A stretch of 64,000 nucleotides of DNA from Petunia secreta (lineage: Eukaryota > Streptophyta > Magnoliopsida > Solanales > Solanaceae). The stretch covers positions 37,214,001 to 37,278,000 of the forward strand of contig JARKIP010000035.1 of the NCBI GenBank assembly GCA_029990175.1, read 5' to 3'. A program made the translations under genes and the position numbers. The first letter of the stretch is position 1, and the number at the start of each line of letters is the position of its first letter. Below the pieces are notes generated by a model, which did no database searches, was not told where the DNA came from, and worked only from the letters and a program-made list of their open reading frames with translations. Below, piece after piece: positions 11,683-22,400 of this stretch.

Positions 11683-12044
11683 TGATGCAATATAAAATGG
11701 CCTAAACGACAACCATCAAAAGCCAAGCTCGAGTGCACAACGGATACGAGTCAAGGCCTCCGGGAACGTCTTGGAAGATCATGCATTGGAGCGCCGAGGA
11801 CGGAGGAAACAGGGCAGGAAAACAGGCAGCCCAAAACAGGGCAAAACAGGGGAGCACACTGGGAGCTCACTGCCTGAGGAAGAACAAGTGTTCTTCGCGA
11901 TCGCGACCATGTCTCACGCGATCGCGAAGAGGAATGGTTTGGTCTGCGCGACAGCGCCCCTTGAACGCGAAGGCGAAGGCAAAGATGGTAGAGATCGTGA
12001 GGCTGCTGAAGACTTGCGCGATCGCGAGCCTATTGGCGCGATCG
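11683..12044 (+). repeat. 5' LTR of element C, first part
   Basis: It starts TGATGCAATATAAAATGG. It includes the shared ATCATGCATTGGAGCGCC motif and the first GCGATCGC copies (from about 11897). Element D entered inside one such palindrome: TSD gatcg at 12040-12044 and 17793-17797. Confidence 0.92.
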
Positions 12045-12874
12045 TGATGCGGGGCAAAATGACCTAAACGACAACCATCAAAAGCCAAGCTCGAGAGCAC
12101 AACGGATACGAGTCAAGGCCTCCGGGAACATCTTGGAAGATCATGCATTGGAGCGCCAACGGATGGAGGAAACAGGGCAGGAAAACAGGCAGCCCAAAAC
12201 AGGGCAAAACAGGGGAGCAATCTGGGAGCTCACTGCCTGAGGAAGAACAAGTGTTCTTCGCGATCGCGCCACTACTCACGCGATCGCGAAGAGGAGTCCA
12301 TTACCCTGCGCGACAGCGTGTGATCTTGAGCGATCGCGTGGAGTTGAAGTCCAGCCAGATCGATCTCTGCGCGACAGCGACCAAGCAAGCGCGATCGCGG
12401 TGCTTTGAAGAATGCCCAGCGCGATCGCGAGCCTTCCTGGCGCGATCGCGAAGAAGAAGTATTGAGCAGCGAGGCAGAATCAGCTGCAGGGCCATTTTTG
12501 TCCAAAACTCTATGTAAATGTATATATAGCACATTTTGTTCTTCATTTCATAGTTTAGCTTGAATTGAATAGAGAGAAGAGAGAATTAGAGAAGGCCGAG
12601 CCTTTCTAGTCCGAAGCCCGAGGCTTCATGTATCTCACTAACTTGGAACCTATGGCGATCGACACCTAGTTGAGTCCATTGTAAGGTTCGAGTTTCACTT
12701 TCTCCCTTTTGGATTATTAATTCATGTCTTGAATTCATTAATCCGTTCTTTCTTCTCGTTTCTTGACTCCCTAATCCTTGTTTCCCCGATATCATTGATA
12801 TCACCTATCTAGTTATTTATCGCTTCCGCATTGTATGTATCGTGTTTAGCTCCCGCGTGTTTTGCCCCTTATCA
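12045..12874 (+). repeat. 5' LTR of element D
   Basis: 830 bp, TGATGCGGGG...CCTTATCA. Six exact GCGATCGC octamers, plus CGCGACAGCG variants, lie between about 12256 and 12452. They sit 70-270 bases upstream of TATATATA (12521-12528), so in U3. The shared motif ATCATGCATTGGAGCGCC lies near 12140. Confidence 0.94.
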
Positions 12875-13976
12875 GTTGGTATCAGAGCAAGGCTCGGGTT
12901 ATGTTCTTACAAACCCCCGTTCCTTGTTCCATATGTTAGTATCATTGTTGTTGTTGTGTTGTTCTTGAAAAATTGAAGAAAAACAAAAAAATTGAAAAAC
13001 TAGAAAGCTTGAAAAAAATTGGTGGAGCGGGTTGGATACGAATCCCCGAGTGTTAAAAAGTAGTGGGGTTTGTTCCTTGTTGTATTCCCGTCGTTTTGAT
13101 ACCTATATCTCGTGTTTTGGTGTTACGAATCAAAATTTCCAAAATCAAAATCCAAAAGTTTGAAAATTTCTTGAAAACGCTTCAATCTTGAATCGAAGCT
13201 TGTTGTTGTTTGTTTGGAGTTGAAAACTATTGGGGATTGGTTGTTGTAGTTGTATACACCTTTGGGTATCGTTGGTTTTGTGCATCGGGTTGAAATCGAG
13301 CCAAAAATTTGGCCAAAATCGCCCAAAAACTCGTTTTTGAGCTGCTGAGAAATCGCAGAAATTAACCCTTCGCGATCGCGAAGAGCAATTTCGCGATAGC
13401 GAAGAACAAACTTATTTTTTGAAAAATTAACCCTTCGCGATCGCGCGCGTCTGGTCGCGATAGCGAAGAACAAAAAAATTTCAGAATTTCAGTTTTGGGA
13501 CAGAACGTTCGCAACGGCTTCCGAACAGTTTCCAAACATCATGACTCCAATTGGACCATTAAATATGATGAGTTTGTAGATCACAAACAAATTTTCATCC
13601 GATTCCAAATCCGTTTGGTGCCGATTCGAGTCAAATCTTTTGTGTCCCGTTTTCTACCATACCTCTTGGTTAGTGTTTTGAAGGTAATTGGCCTACTTGA
13701 AAGACACTAATCCTTTAGCGTATTAGGTATTCGTGCGTAGAGGAGATTAGAATTCAAAGAAGAGTCGTAGAACTCCTTTTGGCCTCAAGTGCGCACTTAA
13801 AATAGCCGTCCGTACATCGAGTCTCATTAATTCCACTCCGAACTTTAACTTGGACATGCTAGTTGTGATTACCTTGGGTCCCAAGTTGATAAGGCCTCGC
13901 TCTTGAGTGTACATACATTGAGTGATACACGTGAGGGAGTGACTTTTGGGAGGTTTTGTTCTTTGGTGTTACAACA
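12875..13976 (+). other. Leader of element D
   Basis: PBS 12877-12888, two copies of the degenerate leader repeat (near 13063 and 13231), a palindrome array at 13370-13462 (TTCGCGATCGCGAAG and the TTCGCGATAGCGAA variant), the conserved hairpin at 13670-13710, and a GTGAGGG donor-like motif at about 13931. No gene seen. Confidence 0.82.
13670..13710 (+). promoter_or_regulatory. Conserved leader hairpin (element D)
   Basis: Outer stem TTAGTGTT/GACACTAA, 4x4 internal loop TTGA/GAAA, inner stem AGGTA/TACTT, loop ATTGGCC. It lies 267 nt before the ancestral ATG (13977). Confidence 0.75.
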
Positions 13977-13990
13977 ATGTCGGATGTTGA

Positions 13991-16900
13991 TTGTGGGATG
14001 GCTCATGCGGAGATGATGCGAGTTGCTATGACTCGTATGGTGATGATGGAGACTATGGTTCCTATGAGGATGATGATGGCCATTACTATGATGATGGAAA
14101 CCATGGCTCCTATGTTGATGAAGCGGTTCACTATGATGATCGTGAGAATGATGAAGACTATGAGGCTCGTGATGAAGATTGTGATGATGCCTATGCCTCT
14201 AGTCAAGAAATCGAAGATGGTGACGCTTCAAGGTACATTGATCCTACTTACTCTTCTTGTGATGAATTAGAGCATGATAGTGACATAGATAGGGATGATG
14301 ATGATGTTGAGTATATGAATTGTTCTTATGCATCTTCTCTTGGTGTTGCTAATGGAGTACAAGGGAGTAGTGGAGGACCTTCCATTAGTATGGGAGGTGG
14401 TGGTGGTTGTTCCATGGGGAAGAAGAAGCTTGCACCTTCTAGGTACGCTAAGCGACCTAATGCTTCTAATTCCCATGTGGAGGATGGTTTGAGAAATGGT
14501 GTTGCTTTTGCTACAAAGGGGATGTATGCCGTGAGGGGCGTGAATGGTTGTAGTAGGAGTAGTGCTATGGGCTATGGAACCAAGGCGAGAGGCACTTATG
14601 GGTTCCATGGCAAGGCTCCTTCCTCGACTTCCAACAACATTTCTAATGTTGGGAGAGTGACGGGAAGTGGAGATTGTTCTAGTGGTGTTACCACTAGTGG
14701 AGGGATAAGGAAGACCCAAGTTGTTGGTGTTGACACTTGTGGGCGTCCAAATTCTCATTTGGGTGCCAATGTGCAAGACTTGGGTAAATGTAGGTTCGTT
14801 GTTGAGGTAGATGGTATTGGAGGATACTTGCTCAAGATTGGTGGCACCGATGCCAATTGTATTAGCACCTCTTTGGTTGATAGGTTTAGGATACCATGCC
14901 ATAAGCTAGAGCATCCTTATGAGTATGATGGAGTGTGGGTTTCAAAGGAGGCTCGGGTACTCATATCTCATAGGAACTATCAATGCTATGTATGGTGTGA
15001 TGTGTATCCCATGCGTCATGTTGATGTGTGGATAGGTGACCGGTGGTTGGAGGGGAAGAGGGTGCAATATAGTGTGGTGAAGGGTGCGTATCTTGTGGGC
15101 GTAGGGCAAAGGGTCTATGACTTTGTGCCTTACCGGGCGAGGAGCCGAGTGCCTACTAGTGCCCCTTCTTTGGCTAGGCAAAGGAGAAAGGAGCAAGAAC
15201 TTCATTCCATGGTTGGTAAAGTTGAGCAATCAAGAAGTCCTACAAACACAAGCAATGGTGGGACTAGTGCTACAAAAGAGTTGGCAAATGTCGACAAGGT
15301 GAGTCCGAAGCCACTTCCAAAGCCGAGTGGTTCACCAACAAAGAAAAAGGAGACATCAAGTGATGAGTCTCCTAGTCCTAGATTCCGGGTTGATGTAAAG
15401 AGTCCACCTACTCCGGCTATGGGTATTCTTGGGCCTCGTCCCAATTCGCCCGAATTTGAGAGACAAAAGATTGAGAGGAGTAAGGGAGTGACCGGTGACA
15501 TTCCTCGAGTGGAAAAAGGAGAGGATGTGTTGAGTGATGTGAGCGGGATGTCACCACCCGAATCTACACCTAGCCTTGAAAGAAAAATGAGGGAAAAGAA
15601 AGAGGGAAAAAAGAGTGAGGGCACCCCTTATTCTAACCTTAACCTTTTATCTTTTTCTTCTACTTGTTTGAGTACTTGTGTAGGTATTCTTGGAGGCAAA
15701 CCGATGGAGCCTCAACCATGTTCCAAGATGGAAAGACAAGGTGAAGGAGATGCCGAATGTGAGCTACAAGGTGGAGACATGCGTGACACTTCAACGGTAT
15801 GTGTTAGTTCTTCCCTCCTTGAGCATGATACTTCCTTGTCTTGTGATGTTGTTAGTGGAAACTCTAGGCTAGTTGATGATTTGCATGACTATAACGTGTT
15901 TGCAACTAGCGTAGAGCCTTTGGGTCAACTTGTGTGTGAAAACGAACCACTAGTTGAGAGGGTTGAAAAGCCACATCATGATGTGAGCTCGGTTTTTATT
16001 GAACCTCTCTTTAGTGACAATATTGAAGTTGACCTTGTTTGTGACCCTTGTTATGACACCCCACCCATGTTTGATAAAGGAGAAGATGAATTGCATGATT
16101 ATCCTATTCTTCCCTTTGATTGCTTATTTGCTAGCGGTGGTATCTTGTGTCGTAGTGAGGAAGTTTGTAACCTTGAGGAGTCTCTTGAGAATGAGATTGA
16201 TCGACTTGTGTTCGATGACTCCTCAAGTGTCGATGTTGTCTCTAGTTTGAGAACTTCACCTTTGCTTGCCAATGAACTTGAGAAGTGTGCCTATACTAAT
16301 CCTTTGTATGAGAGCAACTTCCATGAAAATGGTGAATTGTATCAAGCTAGAGTAGAGTGTGAGTTTGGACCTCCATGGATTGGAATGCCTAACTCTAGGG
16401 ATAACCCATTGTTTGAGACCTCCCTTGGGAGTTTGTCCAATAAGGGGGATTGTCTTGGGGTTGATTTGGGAGGTGAGGAGGTACCTCTCGGTGTGTGTAT
16501 GACTTCTCTTAAGAAGGGGAGTGGAGTAGTCGATGTTAGTTGTGAGTTGAACTATTTTACTCACTCCATCCCATATGTCGAGCACACCTTGAGTGTTGAG
16601 CATGCCAAAGCCAATGTGTCACTTTGTGATGAAACTGATTTGAAGGCTTGGTATGTTGGTCATGGGCTTAGGGGTCGTGGGGGATTTAATTGCTACATGC
16701 ATATCCTTGATCTCTTTGCTTGTTTTGGAAATGAGTGCTTGTTCTTGTCGAGCCAAGACTTTGTTGTCTCCTTTGGGGACATAAGCCTTTTAATAGGTAT
16801 TGATGCTTGGCTCTATCATAAGAGTGTGTTTTCCACACCACTTGCACTTTTTCTTGCTAAGCTAACCTACTTGCGAAGTAGGAAATTTTGGTTGTGCTTT

Positions 16901-17158
16901 GTTTTGATTGTAGGTTTTGATGGTTCGATTTCGAGGACGAAATCCTTTCAAGAAGGGGAGGATGATGCGGGGCAAAATGACCTAAACGACAACCATCAAA
17001 AGCCAAGCTCGAGAGCACAACGGATACGAGTCAAGGCCTCCGGGAACATCTTGGAAGATCATGCATTGGAGCGCCAACGGATGGAGGAAACAGGGCAGGA
17101 AAACAGGCAGCCCAAAACAGGGCAAAACAGGGGAGCAATCTGGGAGCTCACTGCCTGA
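13991..17158 (+). CDS. Non-autonomous element protein of D, start frameshifted
   Basis: 1055 codons open. The expected start, ATG at 13977 (MSDVDC), is followed by a 4-bp deletion relative to A and C, so that frame becomes a short Met-rich dead end. The long frame can only begin at the internal ATG 13991 (MWDGSCGDDASCYDSYGDDGD). Then come the acidic Tyr/Asp-rich region, a GGGGGCSMGKKKL stretch, the retropepsin-like fold with KIGGTDAN instead of IDSGSCAN, a Pro/Ser/Lys linker, and the accessory module (CDPCYDTPPMFDKGEDEL...DAWLYHKSVFSTPL). Where A, C and K have TGA after TYL, D has CGA, so the frame continues through the polypurine tract (SISRTKSFQEGEDDA) into the LTR. Biochemical role unknown. 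Confidence 0.8.
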   Translation: MWDGSCGDDASCYDSYGDDGDYGSYEDDDGHYYDDGNHGSYVDEAVHYDDRENDEDYEARDEDCDDAYASSQEIEDGDASRYIDPTYSSCDELEHDSDIDRDDDDVEYMNCSYASSLGVANGVQGSSGGPSISMGGGGGCSMGKKKLAPSRYAKRPNASNSHVEDGLRNGVAFATKGMYAVRGVNGCSRSSAMGYGTKARGTYGFHGKAPSSTSNNISNVGRVTGSGDCSSGVTTSGGIRKTQVVGVDTCGRPNSHLGANVQDLGKCRFVVEVDGIGGYLLKIGGTDANCISTSLVDRFRIPCHKLEHPYEYDGVWVSKEARVLISHRNYQCYVWCDVYPMRHVDVWIGDRWLEGKRVQYSVVKGAYLVGVGQRVYDFVPYRARSRVPTSAPSLARQRRKEQELHSMVGKVEQSRSPTNTSNGGTSATKELANVDKVSPKPLPKPSGSPTKKKETSSDESPSPRFRVDVKSPPTPAMGILGPRPNSPEFERQKIERSKGVTGDIPRVEKGEDVLSDVSGMSPPESTPSLERKMREKKEGKKSEGTPYSNLNLLSFSSTCLSTCVGILGGKPMEPQPCSKMERQGEGDAECELQGGDMRDTSTVCVSSSLLEHDTSLSCDVVSGNSRLVDDLHDYNVFATSVEPLGQLVCENEPLVERVEKPHHDVSSVFIEPLFSDNIEVDLVCDPCYDTPPMFDKGEDELHDYPILPFDCLFASGGILCRSEEVCNLEESLENEIDRLVFDDSSSVDVVSSLRTSPLLANELEKCAYTNPLYESNFHENGELYQARVECEFGPPWIGMPNSRDNPLFETSLGSLSNKGDCLGVDLGGEEVPLGVCMTSLKKGSGVVDVSCELNYFTHSIPYVEHTLSVEHAKANVSLCDETDLKAWYVGHGLRGRGGFNCYMHILDLFACFGNECLFLSSQDFVVSFGDISLLIGIDAWLYHKSVFSTPLALFLAKLTYLRSRKFWLCFVLIVGFDGSISRTKSFQEGEDDAGQNDLNDNHQKPSSRAQRIRVKASGNILEDHALERQRMEETGQENRQPKTGQNRGAIWELTA

Positions 17159-17792
17159 GGAAGAACAAGTGTTCTTCGCGATCGCGCCACTACTCACGCG
17201 ATCGCGAAGAGGAGTCCATTACCCTGCGCGACAGCGTGTGATCTTGAGCGATCGCGTGGAGTTGAAGTCCAGCCAGATCGATCTCTGCGCGACAGCGACC
17301 AAGCAAGCGCGATCGCGGTGCTTTGAAGAATGCCCAGCGCGATCGCGAGCCTTCCTGGCGCGATCGCGAAGAAGAAGTATTGAGCAGCGAGGCAGAATCA
17401 GCTGCAGGGCCATTTTTGTCCAAAACTCTATGTAAATGTATATATAGCACATTTTGTTCTTCATTTCATAGTTTAGCTTGAATTGAATAGAGAGAAGAGA
17501 GAATTAGAGAAGGCCGAGCCTTTCTAGTCCGAAGCCCGAGGCTTCATGTATCTCACTAACTTGGAACCTATGGCGATCGACACCTAGTTGAGTCCATTGT
17601 AAGGTTCGAGTTTCACTTTCTCCCTTTTGGATTATTAATTCATGTCTTGAATTCATTAATCCGTTCTTTCTTCTCGTTTCTTGACTCCCTAATCCTTGTT
17701 TCCCCGATATCATTGATATCACCTATCTAGTTATTTATCGCTTCCGCATTGTATGTATCGTGTTTAGCTCCCGCGTGTTTTGCCCCTTATCA
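16963..17792 (+). repeat. 3' LTR of element D
   Basis: 830 bp, same as the 5' LTR by eye. Palindrome array at about 17174-17370. The second gatcg copy follows at 17793-17797. Confidence 0.94.
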
Positions 17793-17797
17793 GATCG

Positions 17798-18285
17798 CGA
17801 TGTTCATTATTTTGCTCTGCGCGATCGCGATCCTCCCTAGCGCGATCGCGATGAAGAGAAGTTGAGCAGCGGACCAGAATCAGCTTCAAGGGCCATTTTT
17901 GTCCATTTTGAGTGTAAATGTATATATAGCACAATTGCTCTTCATTTCATTAGTTTTTGGAGTTTTAGCTTGAATTGAATAGAGAGAAGAGAGAATTAGA
18001 GAAGGCCGAGCCTTTCTAGTCCGAAGCCCGAGGCTTCATGTATCTCATCGACTTGGAATCTATGGAGATTCACCACTAGCGTGAATTCCTTGTAAGGTTC
18101 GAGTTTCACTTTCTCCCTTTTGGATTATTAATTCATGTCTTGAATTCATTAATCCGTTCTTTCTTCTCGTTTCTTGACTCCCCAATCCTTGTTTTCCCGA
18201 TATCATTGATATCACCTATCTAGTTATTTGTCGCTTCCGCATATTTGTGTCGTTGTTTAGCTTCCGCGTATTTTGGGTTGCATCA
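17798..18285 (+). repeat. 5' LTR of element C, second part
   Basis: 488 bp that complete the LTR: the remaining GCGATCGC copies (to about 17850), TATATATA near 17919-17930, and the end GGGTTGCATCA. The PBS follows at 18288-18299. Confidence 0.92.
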
Positions 18286-18670
18286 GTTGGTATCAGAGCA
18301 AGGCTCGGGTTATGTTCTTACAAACCCCCGTTCCTTGTTCAACGTGTTAGTATCGTTATTGTGTTGTTGTTTGTTCTTGAAAATTGAAGAAAAACAAAAA
18401 AAAATTGAAAAACTAGAAAAGTTGAAAAAAATTGGTGGAGCGGGTTGGATACGAATCCCCGAGTGTTAAAAAGTAGTGGGGTTTGTTCCTTGTTGTAATC
18501 CCGTCGTTTTGATACCCATATCTCGTGTTTTGGTGTTACGATTCAAAAATTTCGAAAATCAAAATCCAAAAGTTTGAAAATTCTTGAAAACGCTTCAATC
18601 TCGAATCGAAGCTTGTTGTTGTTGTTTGGGGTTGAAAAACTATTGGGGATTGATGATATTAGTTGTATAC
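18286..18670 (+). other. Leader of element C, first part
   Basis: PBS TGGTATCAGAGC at 18288-18299, then A/T-rich leader with GTGGGGTTTGTTCC and TTGGGGATTG marks of the degenerate leader repeat. Element E is inserted at 18670/18671 (TSD tatac 18666-18670 and 26386-26390). Confidence 0.85.
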
Positions 18671-19460
18671 TGATGTAGGAAATCAAACGCGGAAAGTAAA
18701 AGATAAAGAACGAGACGTAACTCGATCTCTAATCCCAAGTAGCAACGGAGAACTTGTTCCGCTACACCCCGAGAGAAGGACAAGAACACCTACGCTATGC
18801 AACTACCCTCGAGCTAACGCGAGCACGCAAGTAGAATGGTCGGAGAGGAAGAGTATTCATCTAGATCCGCTAGAAGACATACAAGTCCAAGATCAAAGGG
18901 TTTCATTCAATACCAAGAGCCATGCTCATGTTCAATGTTCAACATTCATCAATATCAATAATAAGCTAAGTGTAAAATAAGCTAGGCTTGGGTATTTATA
19001 GTGTTTTCCCAAGCTTACACAAAGACTTAATTACCCTTACTAATAAGGTTCACCAAATAAGCCACGTAGGGCAAAACAGTCAAAGAAACATAAATTCAGT
19101 AGCTAGGAGGGGCGCCTGGGGCTGGGAGGGGCGCCTGGAATGTGCTGAAGCCAGGCGGGGCGCCTGGATCTAGGCGGGGCGCCTGGCTTGGCCTTCAGCT
19201 AGGCTGGGCGCCTGATGCTAGGCGGGGCGCCTGGGCCTTAGGCAGTGAGCTCCCTAGGCGGGGCGCCTGGGCTAGGCGGGGCGCCTAGCTCTGCTGGAGT
19301 CCCTCCTTCCTTAGGCGTGAGGCCTAGTTTGAGCACTCGGAATGGCTTCCAATCGCTTCCTTCTTCAAGGCCCTTCCTCACCAAGTGTAAATGCGCTTCT
19401 TGGACATCCTTGGCTTGGCTCCGAGTGAATGGTCGTCTTGTGGTGGATTGCCCGGCATCA
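18671..19460 (-). repeat. 3' LTR of element E
   Basis: 790 bp. It holds an array of GGGGCGCCTGG and AGGCGGGGCGCCT palindromes (about 19109-19290), a third sequence type distinct from GCGATCGC and GGCGGACCGCC. The polyprotein frame runs into this LTR and stops at 19238, so the array partly encodes its Pro/Gly/Ala-rich tail. Confidence 0.93.
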
Positions 19461-22400
19461 TCCTCCCCTTCTTGAGAAGATTTCGTCCTCGAAATCGAGG
19501 CATCATCATTCACGACCCCTTCATTACCTACATCCAAAGGAACCAAGTCACAAACATTGAAAGTATTAGAAACTTGATACTCACTTGGCAAGTCGACCAC
19601 ATAGGCGTTGTTGTTTATCTTTGAAAGCACTTGGAATGGGCCATCGCCACGGGGTGCTAACTTCCCTTTTCTAAGGTTTGGAAACCTTTCTTTCCGGAAG
19701 TGCACCCACACATAGTCACCCTTCTTGAGTTCCACCTTCTTGCGTCCTTTGTTTTTCTTGGAAGCAACCTTAGCATAGGCTTCCTCCAAATTCTTCTTCG
19801 CCTTGGCATGGAGTTCCATCATTGCTTTTGCTCTAGCTTTACCTTCAAAATTAACAACCATTTCCCTTGGCAAAGGGGTTAGATCAAGGGGAATCAAGGG
19901 GTTAAAACCATACACACACTCGAATGGAGTCATGCCAATCATTCTATGCACGGTTCGATTGTAGGCAAACTCCATAAGAGGTAGCTTATCTATCCAAGTC
20001 CCACCCTTACCTCGGGTCATGGCTCTAAGAAGAGCACCCAAGGTTCGGTTCACCACTTCGGTTTGCCCATCGGTTTGGGGGTGGTGGGACGAAGAAAACA
20101 AGAGTTTGGTGCCAAGGGCACCCCATAAACTCCTCCAAAAATGACTTAGGAACTTAGTGTCCCTATCACTCACTATGGTTTGAGGCACACCATGCAATTT
20201 CAAGATATTATCAATAAACAAGGTTGCGACATGTTGTGCATCATCACATTTACGACAGGGAATGAAATGAGCCATTTTGGAGAACCTATCCACAACAACA
20301 TAAATGCTATCATGGCCCCCCCTAGTCCTTGGTAATCCCATCACAAAATCCATCGAGATATCCAACCACGGACTAGTAGGTACGGGGAGTGGGGTATACA
20401 AACCATGGGAGTTCGACTTGGACTTAGCAACCTTGCATTCAAGACAAGAGTTGCAAAGCTTCTCAACATGAGTTCCCATTTTTGGCCAATGGAATTGTTC
20501 CCGAAGGATGGCCAAGGTCTTGTCCCGACCAAAATGACCCATGAGTCCTCCACAATGTGCCTCTCGCACAAGCAATTCCCTCCATGAGGACTCGGGTATG
20601 CACACTTTACCATTCTTAAAGATATATCCATTAACCCATTGGTATTTCTCAATTCTCTCCCCCTTCTCTAGAGTGTCAAGGACACTCTTTAGCTTTGGGT
20701 CATGAGCATACATCAATTTAATGCTCTCAAACCCCATGAGCTTAGAGGTGAGAATGGTGGCTAGAGTAAACTTTCTCGAAAGCGCATCCGCCACCACATT
20801 GTCCTTCCCTTTCTTATATTGGATCACATAGGGAAAGGACTCAATGAATTCAACCCACTTGGCATGTCTCTTATTGAGCTTCTCTTGGCCTCTCAAATGC
20901 TTGAGTGACTCATGGTCACTCTTGATTACAAACTCACGAGGCCAAAGATAGTGTTGCCAATGGGCAAGGGCTCTCACAAGGGCATACAACTCCTTGTCAT
21001 ATGTCGAATAATTCAAAGAAGCCCCTTTCAATTTCTCACTAAAGTAGGCGATGGGTTTGCTATCTTGCATTAAAACACCACCGATTCCCACCCCCGAGGC
21101 ATCACACTCAACCTCAAATGCCTTTCCGAAGTCGGGCAATTGCAATAGTGGGGCGGTGCTCAACCTACCTTTCAACTCAAGGAAGGCCTTCTCTTGAGGC
21201 TCTCCCCAAACAAACGGTTGGTCTTTCTTCACCAATTCGGTGAGTGGAGCGGCAATGGAGCTAAAGTCTCTCACAAATCGCCTATAAAAGCTTGCGAGAC
21301 CATGAAAGCTCCTCACTTGAGTCACGGTAGTAGGAGTAGGCCAATCACGTATGGCCTCTACCTTAGACTCATCCACCTCCACTCCTTGGGCACTCACAAC
21401 AAACCCAAGAAAGACAACCTTATCCACACCAAAGGCACACTTTTTGAAATTAGCATAGAGCTTTTCGGCTCTCAAAGCATCAAGCACTTGCCTAAGGTGG
21501 TCAACATGTTCATTCATTGTCTTACTATAGATCAAGATATCATCAAAATAGACAACAACAAACTTGTTGATAAAAGACTTCAAAACATGGTTCATGAGTC
21601 GCATGAAAGTGCTAGGTGCGTTGGAAAGCCCGAAGGGCATTACCAACCATTCATAGAGACCAAATTTGGTCTTGAATGCGGTTTTCCATTCATCCCCGGG
21701 TTTCATCCGGATTTGATGGTAACCGGACCTAAGGTCAATTTTGGAAAAGACACACGACCCACTCAATTCATCCAACATATCATCAAGCCGTGGAATAGGG
21801 TGACGGTACTTGACCGTTATCTTATTCACGGCTCGGCAATCAACGCACATTCTCCAAGTGCCGTCTTTCTTTGGGACAAGAATGACCGGTACGGCACAAG
21901 GACTCAAACTCTCCCTTACCAAGCCTTTGGAAAGCAAGTCATCAACTTGTTTTTGCAACTCCCTTGTATCCTCGGGATTGCTTCTATAGGCCGGCTTGTT
22001 CGGGATTTGAGAGCCCGGAATAAAGTCAATTTGATGTTCAATACCTCTCAAGGGAGGTAAGCCATCGGGCATCTCATCCGGGAACATGTCCCCAAAGTCT
22101 TCCAAGACATTTTTCAAAGCACTAGGCATAGGGCTAGAAGAAAATTCACAATTAGAGTTTAGGATCATACCTTTGTGCACTAGGCATAGGAGGAACTTGG
22201 TGCCATCATTACCTTTCAAGAGCTCGCCCGGTTGCATCATGGCACACATGCCACCGGTAGATGAAGCAGGTGGGATTGCCACCATGCTTTTGGACAAAGG
22301 GCTAGTCTCAATGAGTGACTTAGCCTTTGCCACCTCCCTCAACTCCTTCATTTTCTTGTAATCATCACTCACTTGCTTAGGAGTGAGAGGTTTTAGCACA

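Larger units (their letters stand above)
12045..17792 (+). mobile_element. Element D: non-autonomous LTR retrotransposon, very young
   Basis: 5748 bp, TSD gatcg. LTRs 12045-12874 and 16963-17792 are both 830 bp and I see no difference. PBS 12877-12888, polypurine tract 16950-16962. It carries the same type of protein as A and C, with a frameshift at the start. It is inserted in the LTR of its relative C. Confidence 0.94.

Noticed and set aside
12143..12517. Arg/Ser-rich open frames (ARSRR, RDREE-like) over LTR arrays at many places
   Set aside because: They are translations of the GCGATCGC arrays, occur in both strands and both LTRs, and have no consistent start or frame between families.
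13956..14270. Met-rich frame (MMRVAMTRMVMMETM) in D, also in A and C
   Set aside because: Shadow frame of the Asp/Tyr-rich coding sequence (GATGATGG repeats read one base off).
21194..22060. 288-codon plus-strand frame inside E
   Set aside because: Antisense to the RT region of the intact gag-pol; explained by codon composition of the real frame.
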